In this document: positions 55,990 through 63,161 of the stretch, piece by piece
Layout of the letters: each line of letters starts with the position of its first letter
Numbering within the stretch: the first letter of the stretch is position 1
NCBI RefSeq assembly: GCF_039541815.1
Contig: NZ_BAABGY010000008.1
Location: forward strand, 1 to 64,000
DNA from: Flavisolibacter amylovorans
GTDB taxonomy: Bacteria > Bacteroidota > Bacteroidia > Chitinophagales > Chitinophagaceae
Direction: 5' to 3'
DNA length: 64,000 nucleotides
Notes under the pieces: generated by a model
Seen by the model: only the letters and a program-made list of their open reading frames with translations
Database searches by the model: none
Told to the model about the DNA's origin: nothing
Program-made: the position numbers and the translations under genes

Positions 55990-57444
55990 ATGCCCCATTT
56001 CGAAAAGCCAACGATCCGCATCCTCATCATCGACGACGATGAGGACGATTATTTCATCACCTCCGAGTACCTCCGCCAGATCGAGGAGTACCAGCTGGTC
56101 ATCAACTGGGCCTACAAGTTTACCGATGCCATCGAGCACGTGAAGCAGCGGAAGTTCGATCTCTACTTTGTAGACTACCGCCTCGGCGCCAAGACCGGCC
56201 TCGATTTCCTGAAGGAGGCCATCCGCCTCGGCTGCGAGGAGCCCATCGTGCTGCTCACGGGCAAGGGCAACAAGGAGATCGACATCGAAGCGATGCAGGT
56301 AGGCGCCACCGACTACCTCGTGAAAACCGACCTCAATGCCGACAAGCTGGAGCGCTGCATCCGCTATGCCCTGGAGCGCACGTCCTACCTCAAGGCCCTG
56401 CGCGCCAACGAGCGCAAGTACCGCAGCATCTTCGAGCTGTCGAAGGACGCGGTGTTCATTGCCGACGATGCGCTCTATTTCAAAGACGTGAACGCCGCCA
56501 CCTCCGAGCTGCTTGGCTTTGGTCCGGAGGAGCTGCAGCAACGCAGTGTGTACGACCTTATCGCCGATGAAGAAGACAAGATGCGCCTGCGGCGCGTGCT
56601 GGACGAAGAGGGCGAGGTGAACGACCTCGAGCTCGAGATGACCACGCATTCGGGCGAGCGCCGCATCTTCATCTTCACCCTCACGGCTCCCGTTGATCCG
56701 GCGGAGGCCAGCGGCTATTACCAGGGCCTCATGCACGACATCACCAACCTGCGGCGCGCGGAGAAGGCCAACCTGATGGTGGAAAAGCTCGGTGCCACCG
56801 GCCGCCTGGTGCGCACGCTCGCTCACGAGGTACGCAACCCGCTCAACAACATCAACATGTCGGTGGAGCAGCTCGTGGGCGACCAGCTCAGCGACGAGGC
56901 TTCGCTCTTCCTCGATATCATCCAGCGCAACTCCAAGCGTATCGGCGACCTCATTACCGAGTTGCTGGATACGAGCCGTCCCACGGACCTCGTTTTCGAG
57001 CGCTCGACGCTGCAGTCGGTGATGGATGAAAGCATCCAGGAGGCCCTCGACCGCATCACCCTGCAGCATATCTCGCTGAAGGTCCGCTATGCCGAAGAGG
57101 CCTGCTACTTCAACGCCAACAAGGAAAAGCTCAAGATCGCCTTCCTAAATATCATCATCAACGCGGTGGAGGCGATGCCGAACGATGGCAGCGGTGCGCT
57201 CGAGATCGTGGTGGCATCGGACGACGACGGGCGTCATGTGGCGACGATCCGCGACAATGGCTGCGGCATTTCCGAAGAGAATATCTCACGGCTGTTTGAG
57301 CCTTACTATACGTCGAAGCGCAACGGCATGGGCCTTGGCCTCGCCGCCACGCTCAACATCCTGCAGGCGCACAAGGCCCAGATCGACGTCACGTCGGTGG
57401 TGGGCACGGGCACTACCTTCGTCATCTCTTTCCCGGCAGCTTAA
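55990..57444 (+). CDS. Receiver-PAS-histidine kinase (NtrB-like)
   Basis: A 484-residue cytoplasmic kinase with an N-terminal receiver (phospho-acceptor D62 in LYFVDYRLGAKTG), a PAS domain (about 135-255; SIFELSKDAVFIADDALYF) and a HisKA helix with H279 in LAHEVRNPLNNINMSV. The ATP domain has N box FLNIIINAVEAMP, DNGCGIS and GMGLGLAAT. There is no membrane segment. The H-E-x-x-N-P-L form is that of NtrB-type kinases, which fits a partner of the sigma-54 activator upstream. ATG 55990 is preferred to the open extension from 55888. A strong terminator follows. Confidence 0.93.
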   Translation: MPHFEKPTIRILIIDDDEDDYFITSEYLRQIEEYQLVINWAYKFTDAIEHVKQRKFDLYFVDYRLGAKTGLDFLKEAIRLGCEEPIVLLTGKGNKEIDIEAMQVGATDYLVKTDLNADKLERCIRYALERTSYLKALRANERKYRSIFELSKDAVFIADDALYFKDVNAATSELLGFGPEELQQRSVYDLIADEEDKMRLRRVLDEEGEVNDLELEMTTHSGERRIFIFTLTAPVDPAEASGYYQGLMHDITNLRRAEKANLMVEKLGATGRLVRTLAHEVRNPLNNINMSVEQLVGDQLSDEASLFLDIIQRNSKRIGDLITELLDTSRPTDLVFERSTLQSVMDESIQEALDRITLQHISLKVRYAEEACYFNANKEKLKIAFLNIIINAVEAMPNDGSGALEIVVASDDDGRHVATIRDNGCGISEENISRLFEPYYTSKRNGMGLGLAATLNILQAHKAQIDVTSVVGTGTTFVISFPAA

Positions 57445-57446
57445 GC

Positions 57447-57482
57447 AATGTGCTGATGTGCTAATGAGTTAATGTGCTAAAC
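57447..57482 (+). repeat. GTGCTAATG wobbly tandem repeat (forward)
   Basis: Four imperfect units right after the kinase stop. The inverted partner at 57574-57589 adjoins the next gene; the terminator lies between. Confidence 0.7.
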
Positions 57483-57504
57483 AATTCCGGTTACGGGTAA
57501 TAAG

Positions 57505-57543
57505 AAAAGAAGAGCGCAGGTAAGACCTGCGCTCTTCTTTTTT
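57505..57543. terminator. Bidirectional intrinsic terminator
   Basis: A near-perfect 16-base stem around AAGAGCGCAGGT and ACCTGCGCTCTT with flanking A and T runs, between converging genes. Confidence 0.9.
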
Positions 57544-57573
57544 GTCCATATCGACTATACGTTCCGTGCATCG

Positions 57574-57589
57574 CATTAGCACATTACAT
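57574..57589 (-). repeat. GTGCTAATG wobbly repeat (inverted)
   Basis: Reads GCATTAGCACATTACA, the reverse complement of the 57447-57482 units, and runs into the stop of the following minus-strand gene. Confidence 0.65.
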
Positions 57590-57883
57590 ACGCACCGTTT
57601 TACTGTTCATATAGTACAACATGCTCCCTACGGCCGGGATGGCCACGACGAGGATCTGCCAGAACACCCGGCTTTGGGAGGCGAGGTTTTGCTGGCGGAA
57701 CACATCGGTGATGCCCCAGATCCAGTGTATGGCGCCGAGGCCGACGGCAATATACCAGATGATGTTGCCGCTCTCGGATCCGTTCCGGTAAAGCCCGATA
57801 CCGATGAAGAGGAGCAGGATGCTGACCAAGCCCAGGATAAAGTTCGGGTGGGTCATTTGTTTTGCTTGTGAGGTCTCTTTCAT
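57584..57883 (-). CDS. Small membrane protein, PLDc_N-like
   Basis: A 99-residue membrane protein with three predicted helices (FILGLVSILLLFIGIGLY, IIWYIAVGLGAIHWIWGI and QILVVAIPAVGSMLYYMN). The last helix with its IPxxGSxLYY turn resembles the short N-terminal membrane domain of phospholipase-D-like proteins. Function unknown. ATG 57883 gives a usual short cytoplasmic N-terminus (MKETSQAKQMTHPN); the longer frame from 58060 overlaps the next gene. Confidence 0.65.
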   Translation of the reverse strand: MKETSQAKQMTHPNFILGLVSILLLFIGIGLYRNGSESGNIIWYIAVGLGAIHWIWGITDVFRQQNLASQSRVFWQILVVAIPAVGSMLYYMNSKTVRM

Positions 57884-57956
57884 AATCGTCTGTTTTAAAG
57901 CCGGCCCTGAGAGCGGCACCTTACTCCGGTTACCGGCCGAAATTCTGTGCCATTTA

Positions 57957-59153
57957 TCATCTCGAGAACGAAAAAAGTGCACCGTCGGGGTGCTTCCCGC
58001 GGGCAATAAGCCCGGCGATGATGCGGGCCCCGAGTACACTGAAGAGGATGCCGTTGCCACCGAAACCCAGGGAGTAATAGGTGTTCGGTTGCTCCGGAAC
58101 CGACCCGATATACGGCAGCCCGTCGGCAGTACCGGCGAAGAGGCCTGCCCAGCTTTGCTCTGCCGTCACGGGCACACCGGGCGCAATTTTGCCAAAGGCG
58201 GCCAGGATGGCCCGGGTCTTGGCCGGCAGCCCGCTCGCATAACGCCGCCCGTCGTAGCGGACGTCTTTACCCCCGATGAGCAGGCGCCCGCCCGCCGCGC
58301 TCCGGCTGTATAAATACGGACGGGCGGTTTCCCACAGCAGGTGGTCCTGCCAGGGAGGAGGCTCCGGCAGCGGGTGGGTAACGAGGGCATAGGTGACGAA
58401 CAGTTCCTCCACGGCCTTCGGCAGATAGCGCTGCGACTCGTAGCCGCAGGCGATCACGAGCTTGCGGGCGCGCACGCGGTGGCCTCCGGAGGTCCGTACT
58501 TCGATGCCGGACCGGTGATGTTCGATCGATACTGCTTCCGTATCCTCGTGTACCGCGCTGCCCCGCTCGGTAACGCAGTGCAGCAGCCGGTGTGCGAGCG
58601 CGTACGCATCGATCTGCCCGGCGCGCCGGCTCCACAGGGCGGCGGGCTTTTCGAGGCCGAAGCGGTGGGCCAGTTCGTCACCGTCGAGCCACTCCACGTC
58701 GAAGCCGAGGGCGCGCCGAAGACGAAATTCTTCGCGGAGCGGCTGCACGTGCGTCTGGTAGCTCGCCAGCTGCAGGCTGTGTTTCGGTTCGAAGAGCTTC
58801 GCGGCGCCGGCATCGGCGCAGACGGTGCGCAGGAGGTCGATCGCTTCGTAGCAAAGGCGGTAGCTGCGTTCGGCATCGGCTGTTCCCACCCGATGTGCGA
58901 GTTCGTGGAGCGGTGTGTCGATCTCGTATTGCAACAGCGACGTGGAGGCCGCGGTGCTGCCCGTGGCGGCCCGGCGCTTGTCGAGCAACAGGCAGGGAAT
59001 GCCCGCGCCGGTGAGCTCCCAGGCCGTGAGCGCGGCGGAGATACCTGTGCCGAGGATCAGTACTTCTACGGAGCGATCGCCGTCCAGCGCCGGGTAGGCC
59101 GCCGGCCGGCCATATTGCGCGAGCGAGAAGGTATAGGGGCTGTGGAGTTGCAA
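57957..59153 (-). CDS. FAD-dependent oxidoreductase (DadA-type)
   Basis: A 398-residue flavoprotein of the D-amino-acid/glycine oxidase fold. The dinucleotide-binding start is VEVLILGTGISAALTAWELTGAG followed by LLLDKRRAATGSTAAST, which matches the GS(T/S)xAS contact of DAO enzymes. The distal FAD contact is AGLFAGTADGLPYIGSVP with SLGFGGNGILFSVLGARI. No Rieske domain is fused. The real substrate (an amino acid or related amine) is not evident. Confidence 0.82.
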   Translation of the reverse strand: MQLHSPYTFSLAQYGRPAAYPALDGDRSVEVLILGTGISAALTAWELTGAGIPCLLLDKRRAATGSTAASTSLLQYEIDTPLHELAHRVGTADAERSYRLCYEAIDLLRTVCADAGAAKLFEPKHSLQLASYQTHVQPLREEFRLRRALGFDVEWLDGDELAHRFGLEKPAALWSRRAGQIDAYALAHRLLHCVTERGSAVHEDTEAVSIEHHRSGIEVRTSGGHRVRARKLVIACGYESQRYLPKAVEELFVTYALVTHPLPEPPPWQDHLLWETARPYLYSRSAAGGRLLIGGKDVRYDGRRYASGLPAKTRAILAAFGKIAPGVPVTAEQSWAGLFAGTADGLPYIGSVPEQPNTYYSLGFGGNGILFSVLGARIIAGLIARGKHPDGALFSFSR

Positions 59154-59277
59154 GGGGGTCGTTAAGGGTTAAGGGCGGGCATCCGGCTGCGGACGTCCCA
59201 TGGGTGTTTCCGGAGTGTAACGAACGATCCGCTCAAAGGTTGCCCGCAACCCTCGTGAGCCCTCCTTAACCTTCGTA

Positions 59278-59328
59278 TTACCCCATCACCCCATTATCCC
59301 ATTCCCCCATTATCCCATTCCCCCATTC
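59278..59328 (-). repeat. CCCCATTATCCCATTCC wobbly tandem repeat
   Basis: About six units of CCCATTATC/CCCATTCCC running up to the stop of the BrkB gene; same family as 28781-28811. Confidence 0.65.
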
Positions 59329-59331
59329 AAC

Positions 59332-60276
59332 TCAGGTATCCAGGTGCGACTGCGGGACCTCGCGGGATTCTTTCTTGATGATGAACACGGCGGTGTCTTT
59401 GGGGCGGATGCCGGAGCCGGCCTGTAGTGCGTACATCTTGGTGAACTCGGCGCCGAAGTAGAGGATCAGCGCGCTGTAGTAGACCCAGGTAAGCAGGATG
59501 ATGATGGAGGCCGCGGCGCCGTAGGTAATGTCGAAGTTGGAGCGCGCGAGGTAGTAGCCGATGCCGAACTTCCCGAGCAGGAAGAGCAGCGCGGTGATGA
59601 GCGCGCCGATCAGCGCATCCTTCCAAGAGATGATCGCATCGGGCAGCACCTTGAAGATGACGGCAAAGAGCCCGGTGATGACCACGAGGATAATGCCCTG
59701 GTTGATCCAGGCGATGACGTGTACGCTGAATTCGGGCATGAAGCGCGGCAGGCGGTCGGAGAGCAGGTTGAGCAGCGCATTCACGATCAGCGACACGAGC
59801 AGCAGGAAGCCGAGGCCCACCACGAGCGAGAAAGAAAGGAGCCGGTTGGTGAGGAACTTGAGCCAGCTCTTTTTGGGCTTTGCCCGCACCGACCAGATAT
59901 AGTTGATCGAATCCTGCATCTCGGTAAAGACGCCGGTGGCGCCCACGATGAGGATGACGCCGCCGATGATGGCGCCCGTGGTGGAAGCCTGCGTTTGCTG
60001 GATGTTCTTGATGATCTCCTGGATCTGCAGGGCGGCCTCGTTGCCCACGAGCCCGTTGATCTGGCCGTAAATGCGGCCCTGGGCGGCCTCGCGCCCAAAG
60101 AAGATGCCGGCAAGCGAGATAACGATGATGAGCAGCGGACCAAGGGCAAAAATGGTGTAATAGCTCAGCGACGCACTCAGCTTGAAAGCATTGTCGTTCA
60201 CGAAGCCAAGCCCTGCCCGTTGGAACAGGATCAGGAACAATCGGATCTTTTTTATCACGGCACTCCAGATACGCAT
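59332..60276 (-). CDS. YihY/BrkB-family membrane protein
   Basis: A 314-residue inner-membrane protein with about six helices. Family marks are the opening FVNDNAFKLSASLSYYTIFALGPLLIIVISLAG, the VGATGVFTEMQDSINYIWSV block, a long second helix pair around residues 145-170, and YGAAASIIILLTWVYYSALILYFGAEFTK near the end. Members are often labelled virulence factor BrkB or, wrongly, RNase BN. The transport or structural role is unknown. Confidence 0.9.
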   Translation of the reverse strand: MRIWSAVIKKIRLFLILFQRAGLGFVNDNAFKLSASLSYYTIFALGPLLIIVISLAGIFFGREAAQGRIYGQINGLVGNEAALQIQEIIKNIQQTQASTTGAIIGGVILIVGATGVFTEMQDSINYIWSVRAKPKKSWLKFLTNRLLSFSLVVGLGFLLLVSLIVNALLNLLSDRLPRFMPEFSVHVIAWINQGIILVVITGLFAVIFKVLPDAIISWKDALIGALITALLFLLGKFGIGYYLARSNFDITYGAAASIIILLTWVYYSALILYFGAEFTKMYALQAGSGIRPKDTAVFIIKKESREVPQSHLDT

Positions 60277-60564
60277 ATGGGCTTCTTCTACAACTGCTGC
60301 CCGGCGGATACCGGTGCTTGGGGAAAATCGTACCCATACTGATGGGCTGTCGGCCTTAAAAATAGGAAAATCCGCTTCGGGCAGGCATCACCGGGGGTGG
60401 CAAAAATTTTTTATCAGTAGCGGAGTGACGGGGGCGTTTCTTTTCTGCACCTTGTTGCTTCAATCCGATCCAAGATTCTCACATATACACGGTCCATTCT
60501 ATCAGCAAGGCTGCAGTCTCCACTGTGGCCATTTTTTTTGCGTGCTGGTGCCGGGCGGAGGTGA

Positions 60565-60909
60565 TCATCCGGGAAGCTGCGCGGCGCCTTCGGCCGCGAG
60601 GTCGCTGAGGGCGGCTGCACAGCGCGTGCAGGCATCGGCGCAGGCGGCAAAGGCGGCTTCGCCGTAGCGGGCGCAGCATTCGGCGCATTCAGCGCAAACA
60701 CCCACGCAAAGGAGGGCCAGCGCCGGCACCTGGGCAAAGCCGCATTGTAAGGCCTGCAGCGTACCAAGGCAGAGCGTCGCGCACTCGTCGAGTACCTGCA
60801 GCGTGCGCGTAGAGTAGGTCACCGGCGCGCCGTCGAGGAGGCGGCGGAGTTGCATGCATTCGCTCCAGGCGGAGACGCAGGGGCCGAGGTAGGTGCTGAA
60901 GTGGAGCAT
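60565..60909 (-). CDS. Cysteine-rich four-helix protein (DUF326 / copper-storage-like)
   Basis: A 114-residue protein with 13 cysteines placed at helix spacing, including CATLCLGTLQALQC, LLCVGVCAECAECC and CADACTRC. This is the pattern of DUF326 and of the Csp copper-storage four-helix bundles, in which thiols line the core and bind Cu(I). There is no signal peptide, so it would be cytoplasmic. Few His or Met residues are present. Metal binding is inferred from the cysteine pattern. Its stop lies close to other stress-type genes. Confidence 0.75.
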   Translation of the reverse strand: MLHFSTYLGPCVSAWSECMQLRRLLDGAPVTYSTRTLQVLDECATLCLGTLQALQCGFAQVPALALLCVGVCAECAECCARYGEAAFAACADACTRCAAALSDLAAEGAAQLPG

Positions 60910-60912
60910 GGC

Positions 60913-61260
60913 TTAGGAATGACTGCCTTTTTTCGGGAGGGTACCGAACTGCTGGATGAAGTCCGACACATAGGGATCCGCGTTGGGGCCGTAGGCATCG
61001 GTCAGTGTTCCTTTGACGCCGTCGGAGGTTTCGAGCACGTAGATCACGGCTTCGTCTTCCGGCGAGGAGGGACCTTCGAAGCGGTAGAAGTTGACCACCT
61101 TCACGTCGGCGGGCGCCCAGGATTTCTCGTCGTTGCCGGGAGCCTGCAGGCCCTGCGCGGTCACGCGGAAGTCCTCGGTATAGCCATCGTGCTGCAGCTT
61201 GTTGAGCAGGCTCGAAAGGCTTTGCATGTAGGGCTGGCTGTTCTCTTCGTTCACGTTCAT
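60913..61260 (-). CDS. Small protein of the so-called phosphoribosylpyrophosphate synthetase-like family
   Basis: A 115-residue cytoplasmic protein. The order SLSSLLNKLQHDGYTEDFRV, APADVKVVNFYRFEGPSSPEDEAVIYVLETSDGVKGTLTDAYG matches a family of about 100 residues common in Bacteroidota that databases label, without good evidence, as phosphoribosylpyrophosphate synthetase. It has no PRPP-binding motif, so the enzymatic name should not be trusted. It lies three bases upstream of the Cys-rich gene, so the two are probably co-transcribed. ATG 61260 fits the family start. Confidence 0.65.
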   Translation of the reverse strand: MNVNEENSQPYMQSLSSLLNKLQHDGYTEDFRVTAQGLQAPGNDEKSWAPADVKVVNFYRFEGPSSPEDEAVIYVLETSDGVKGTLTDAYGPNADPYVSDFIQQFGTLPKKGSHS

Positions 61261-61353
61261 AGATGGGTGGGCTTTAGTGGATCCCTGAAAAAGTTTTGCC
61301 ACCGGCAGTGCAGCAAGGTCATCCGCGTTGCTGAGGCGGCGCTTCCCCAAAAG

Positions 61354-61380
61354 CGGCAGCCGGCCAGGGGCCGGCTGCCG
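61354..61380 (-). terminator. Intrinsic terminator of the minus-strand lipoprotein gene
   Basis: Stem CGGCAGCCGGCC with GGCCGGCTGCCG. On the minus strand it is followed by CTTTT. Confidence 0.7.
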
Positions 61381-61403
61381 GGGTCTTCGTTTCGAAAATC
61401 AGC

Positions 61404-61661
61404 TTACTGGCCCTTCGGCTTCAGGGGCAGCGGACCCTCTCCCGTTTGCGGACCGCGGTTGTCGGTCTTGTTGCCCGTGTCCGTCGTCACGTCGTAGGAG
61501 CCGGGAGCGTTGCGGCGGGAATCCGTCGTGATCGCCGTGTCAAGCTTGTCTGTTTTTGCGCTGTCGTTGCGCGCGTTGTCGCTCGCGCTGTTGCCATCGT
61601 TGTTGCAGGCGGTCATCGAGAGCGATGCGGCTAGTAGGGTTGCCAAAAAGATGCGCTTCAT
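61404..61661 (-). CDS. Small hydrophilic lipoprotein
   Basis: An 85-residue lipoprotein: MKRIFLATLLAASLSMTAC gives a lipobox with acylated C19. The rest (NNDGNSASDNARNDSAKTD and on) is disordered, rich in Asp, Asn, Thr and Lys, and ends in a Pro/Lys tail. No family is recognised. The position between stress-type genes fits an envelope stress or spacer role, but this is not shown by the sequence. Confidence 0.7.
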   Translation of the reverse strand: MKRIFLATLLAASLSMTACNNDGNSASDNARNDSAKTDKLDTAITTDSRRNAPGSYDVTTDTGNKTDNRGPQTGEGPLPLKPKGQ

Positions 61662-61728
61662 CCGTTCTGTTTTTGGTGAACGAAAGCCACCTGGCGGGGA
61701 GGCGCAGGTGCTGCTTCCGGGTGATTGC

Positions 61729-62205
61729 TTACTGAGCGGCGCGGGCCGTGTCGCGGAGGCGCTTTACCTCGTCGTGGGCCACACGCAGCTGTGTCTTCTG
61801 ACGCACCACGAGGTCGCGGAGCGAAGGCTCGAGCTGCTCGTCGGTGTTGAGGGCCAGGTCGTATGCCTTTTGCGCGGCGTCTTCGCCGAACTCGCAGTTC
61901 TCCAGCACCGCCTTGCGGTCGTGGCCGGTAACGGCGGCCTTGAGGTCCATCCATACCCGGTAGATCTTGCCCGAGTTGGTGGTGCCGTCGGTGGCCTCGC
62001 CGCCGAGGCGGTTCACTTCGGTGGTGAGTTCCTGGGCGTACTGGCGGCTTTCCTGGGCATAGCGCACGAAGAGCGGGCGCAGGTCCTCGGTCTCGTCCTT
62101 CAACTCGTCGATGGCCTTTTCATAGCCGACGATCCGGTCATGATTGATCCGGATCAGGTCGTTGAGGATGCCGGTGATTTTTTCGTTATTAGGCATATGG
62201 TTCAT
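61729..62205 (-). CDS. DUF2383-like four-helix protein
   Basis: A 158-residue helical protein of the PA2169/DUF2383 type: NNEKITGILNDLIRINHDRIVGYEKAIDEL, LRPLFVRYAQESRQYAQEL, GKIYRVWMDLKAAVTGHDRKAVLENCEFGEDAAQKAYDLAL and a last long helix (VVRQKTQLRVAHDEVKRL). The fold is ferritin-like, but a full di-iron ligand set is not obvious. Such genes are found with stress proteins. ATG 62205 or the ATG three codons later (62196) may be the start. Confidence 0.85.
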   Translation of the reverse strand: MNHMPNNEKITGILNDLIRINHDRIVGYEKAIDELKDETEDLRPLFVRYAQESRQYAQELTTEVNRLGGEATDGTTNSGKIYRVWMDLKAAVTGHDRKAVLENCEFGEDAAQKAYDLALNTDEQLEPSLRDLVVRQKTQLRVAHDEVKRLRDTARAAQ

Positions 62206-62329
62206 TTTACGGAACCGGTTAAAAAATCGTACCTGACGAACGCACGCGCAGGGCTCATCTGCCGAAAAGCACGACGATGGTATGAAAATTTTGTCGGGCA
62301 GAAGATACACTAACCCTAAACCAGATTAC

Positions 62330-63016
62330 ATGGCTAAGTATTCCAAAGGTGCCGGCGCAAAGGTCAAGGAGGCCATGCACGAGCGCAAGGAGGGCACCCT
62401 CAAGAGCGGCCGCAGCGGCAAGAAGGTGACCTCCCGCAAGCAGGCGATCGCCATCGGTCTTTCCGAGGCCCGCGAAAGCGGCGCAAAGGTGCCTGCCAAG
62501 AAAAGCAGCGGCGGCGGTCGTACCGCGTCGAAGGGCGCTTCCAAAGGTGCATCGAAGAGTGCTTCGAAGAGCGGCTCTGGAACAGCCTCCAAGGGAGCTT
62601 CCGGGACCGCTTCGAAGGCGGCTCCCAGGAAGGCGGCGGCAAAGTCAGCATCGGGCTCACGCGGCGCTTCAAAAGGGCGCACGAAAGAGGAGCCGCGCAA
62701 GCAAAGCCGCAGCGGCGCCAAGGGTGCATCCAAGGGAGCTTCCAAGGGTGCATCAAAGAGTAGCGGCGGTGCTTCCAAGTCCGCCCCCAGAAAGGCCGCT
62801 TCGAAGGGTGCTTCGAAATCCTCCGGCGGCTCCACCTCCCGCTCCTCCGGCGGCGCTTCCAAAGGCGCCGCGCGCAAGTCTGCTGCCGGCGGTACTTCCG
62901 TGAGCCGTGCCCGTGGCTCCAACGCCAAAGGCGCCTCCAAGCGCGGACTCGCCTCCGCCTCCGAGCGCACCCGCACTGAGGTGGCCCGCAAGGGTGGAAA
63001 AGCCAGTAAGAAGTAA
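62330..63016 (+). CDS. DUF6496 protein with histone H1-like tail
   Basis: A 228-residue basic protein. The N-terminal 55 residues (AKYSKGAGAKVKEAMHERKE, then LKSGRSGKKVTSRKQAIAIG and LSEARESGAKVP) match the DUF6496 domain. The remaining 170 residues are a low-complexity tail of Ser-Lys-Gly-Ala units (SKGASKGASK and KAAPRKAAAK), ending RTEVARKGGKASKK. Such tails bind DNA in H1-like proteins such as HctB and AlgP; DNA binding here is inferred. The repeat-coding DNA is prone to length change. ATG 62330 is chosen by domain start. Confidence 0.82.
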   Translation: MAKYSKGAGAKVKEAMHERKEGTLKSGRSGKKVTSRKQAIAIGLSEARESGAKVPAKKSSGGGRTASKGASKGASKSASKSGSGTASKGASGTASKAAPRKAAAKSASGSRGASKGRTKEEPRKQSRSGAKGASKGASKGASKSSGGASKSAPRKAASKGASKSSGGSTSRSSGGASKGAARKSAAGGTSVSRARGSNAKGASKRGLASASERTRTEVARKGGKASKK

Positions 63017-63051
63017 TGTGCTAATGAGTTAATGTGCTGATGTGCTGATCG
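63015..63051 (+). repeat. GTGCTAATG wobbly tandem repeat (forward)
   Basis: Four units overlapping the stop of the DUF6496 gene. The inverted partner is 63124-63161. Confidence 0.7.
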
Positions 63052-63089
63052 CTGGCACAACGCGCGTTTTTTCCAGGATACAATCAGAC

Positions 63090-63123
63090 AATAAAGCCGC
63101 AGGTATTCACCAGCGGCTTTATT
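63090..63123. terminator. Bidirectional intrinsic terminator
   Basis: Stem AATAAAGCCGC with GCGGCTTTATT, between converging genes and inside the inverted repeat bracket. Confidence 0.8.
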
Positions 63124-63161
63124 TATTAGCAAATTACCTCATTAGCACATTAGCACATTAA
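63124..63161 (-). repeat. GTGCTAATG wobbly tandem repeat (inverted)
   Basis: CATTAGCACATTAGCACATTA units reaching the stop codon of the topoisomerase gene. Confidence 0.7.

Noticed and set aside
60913..61260. Phosphoribosylpyrophosphate synthetase
   Set aside because: The family label exists, but the protein is too short and lacks a PRPP-binding motif, so no enzyme role was assigned.
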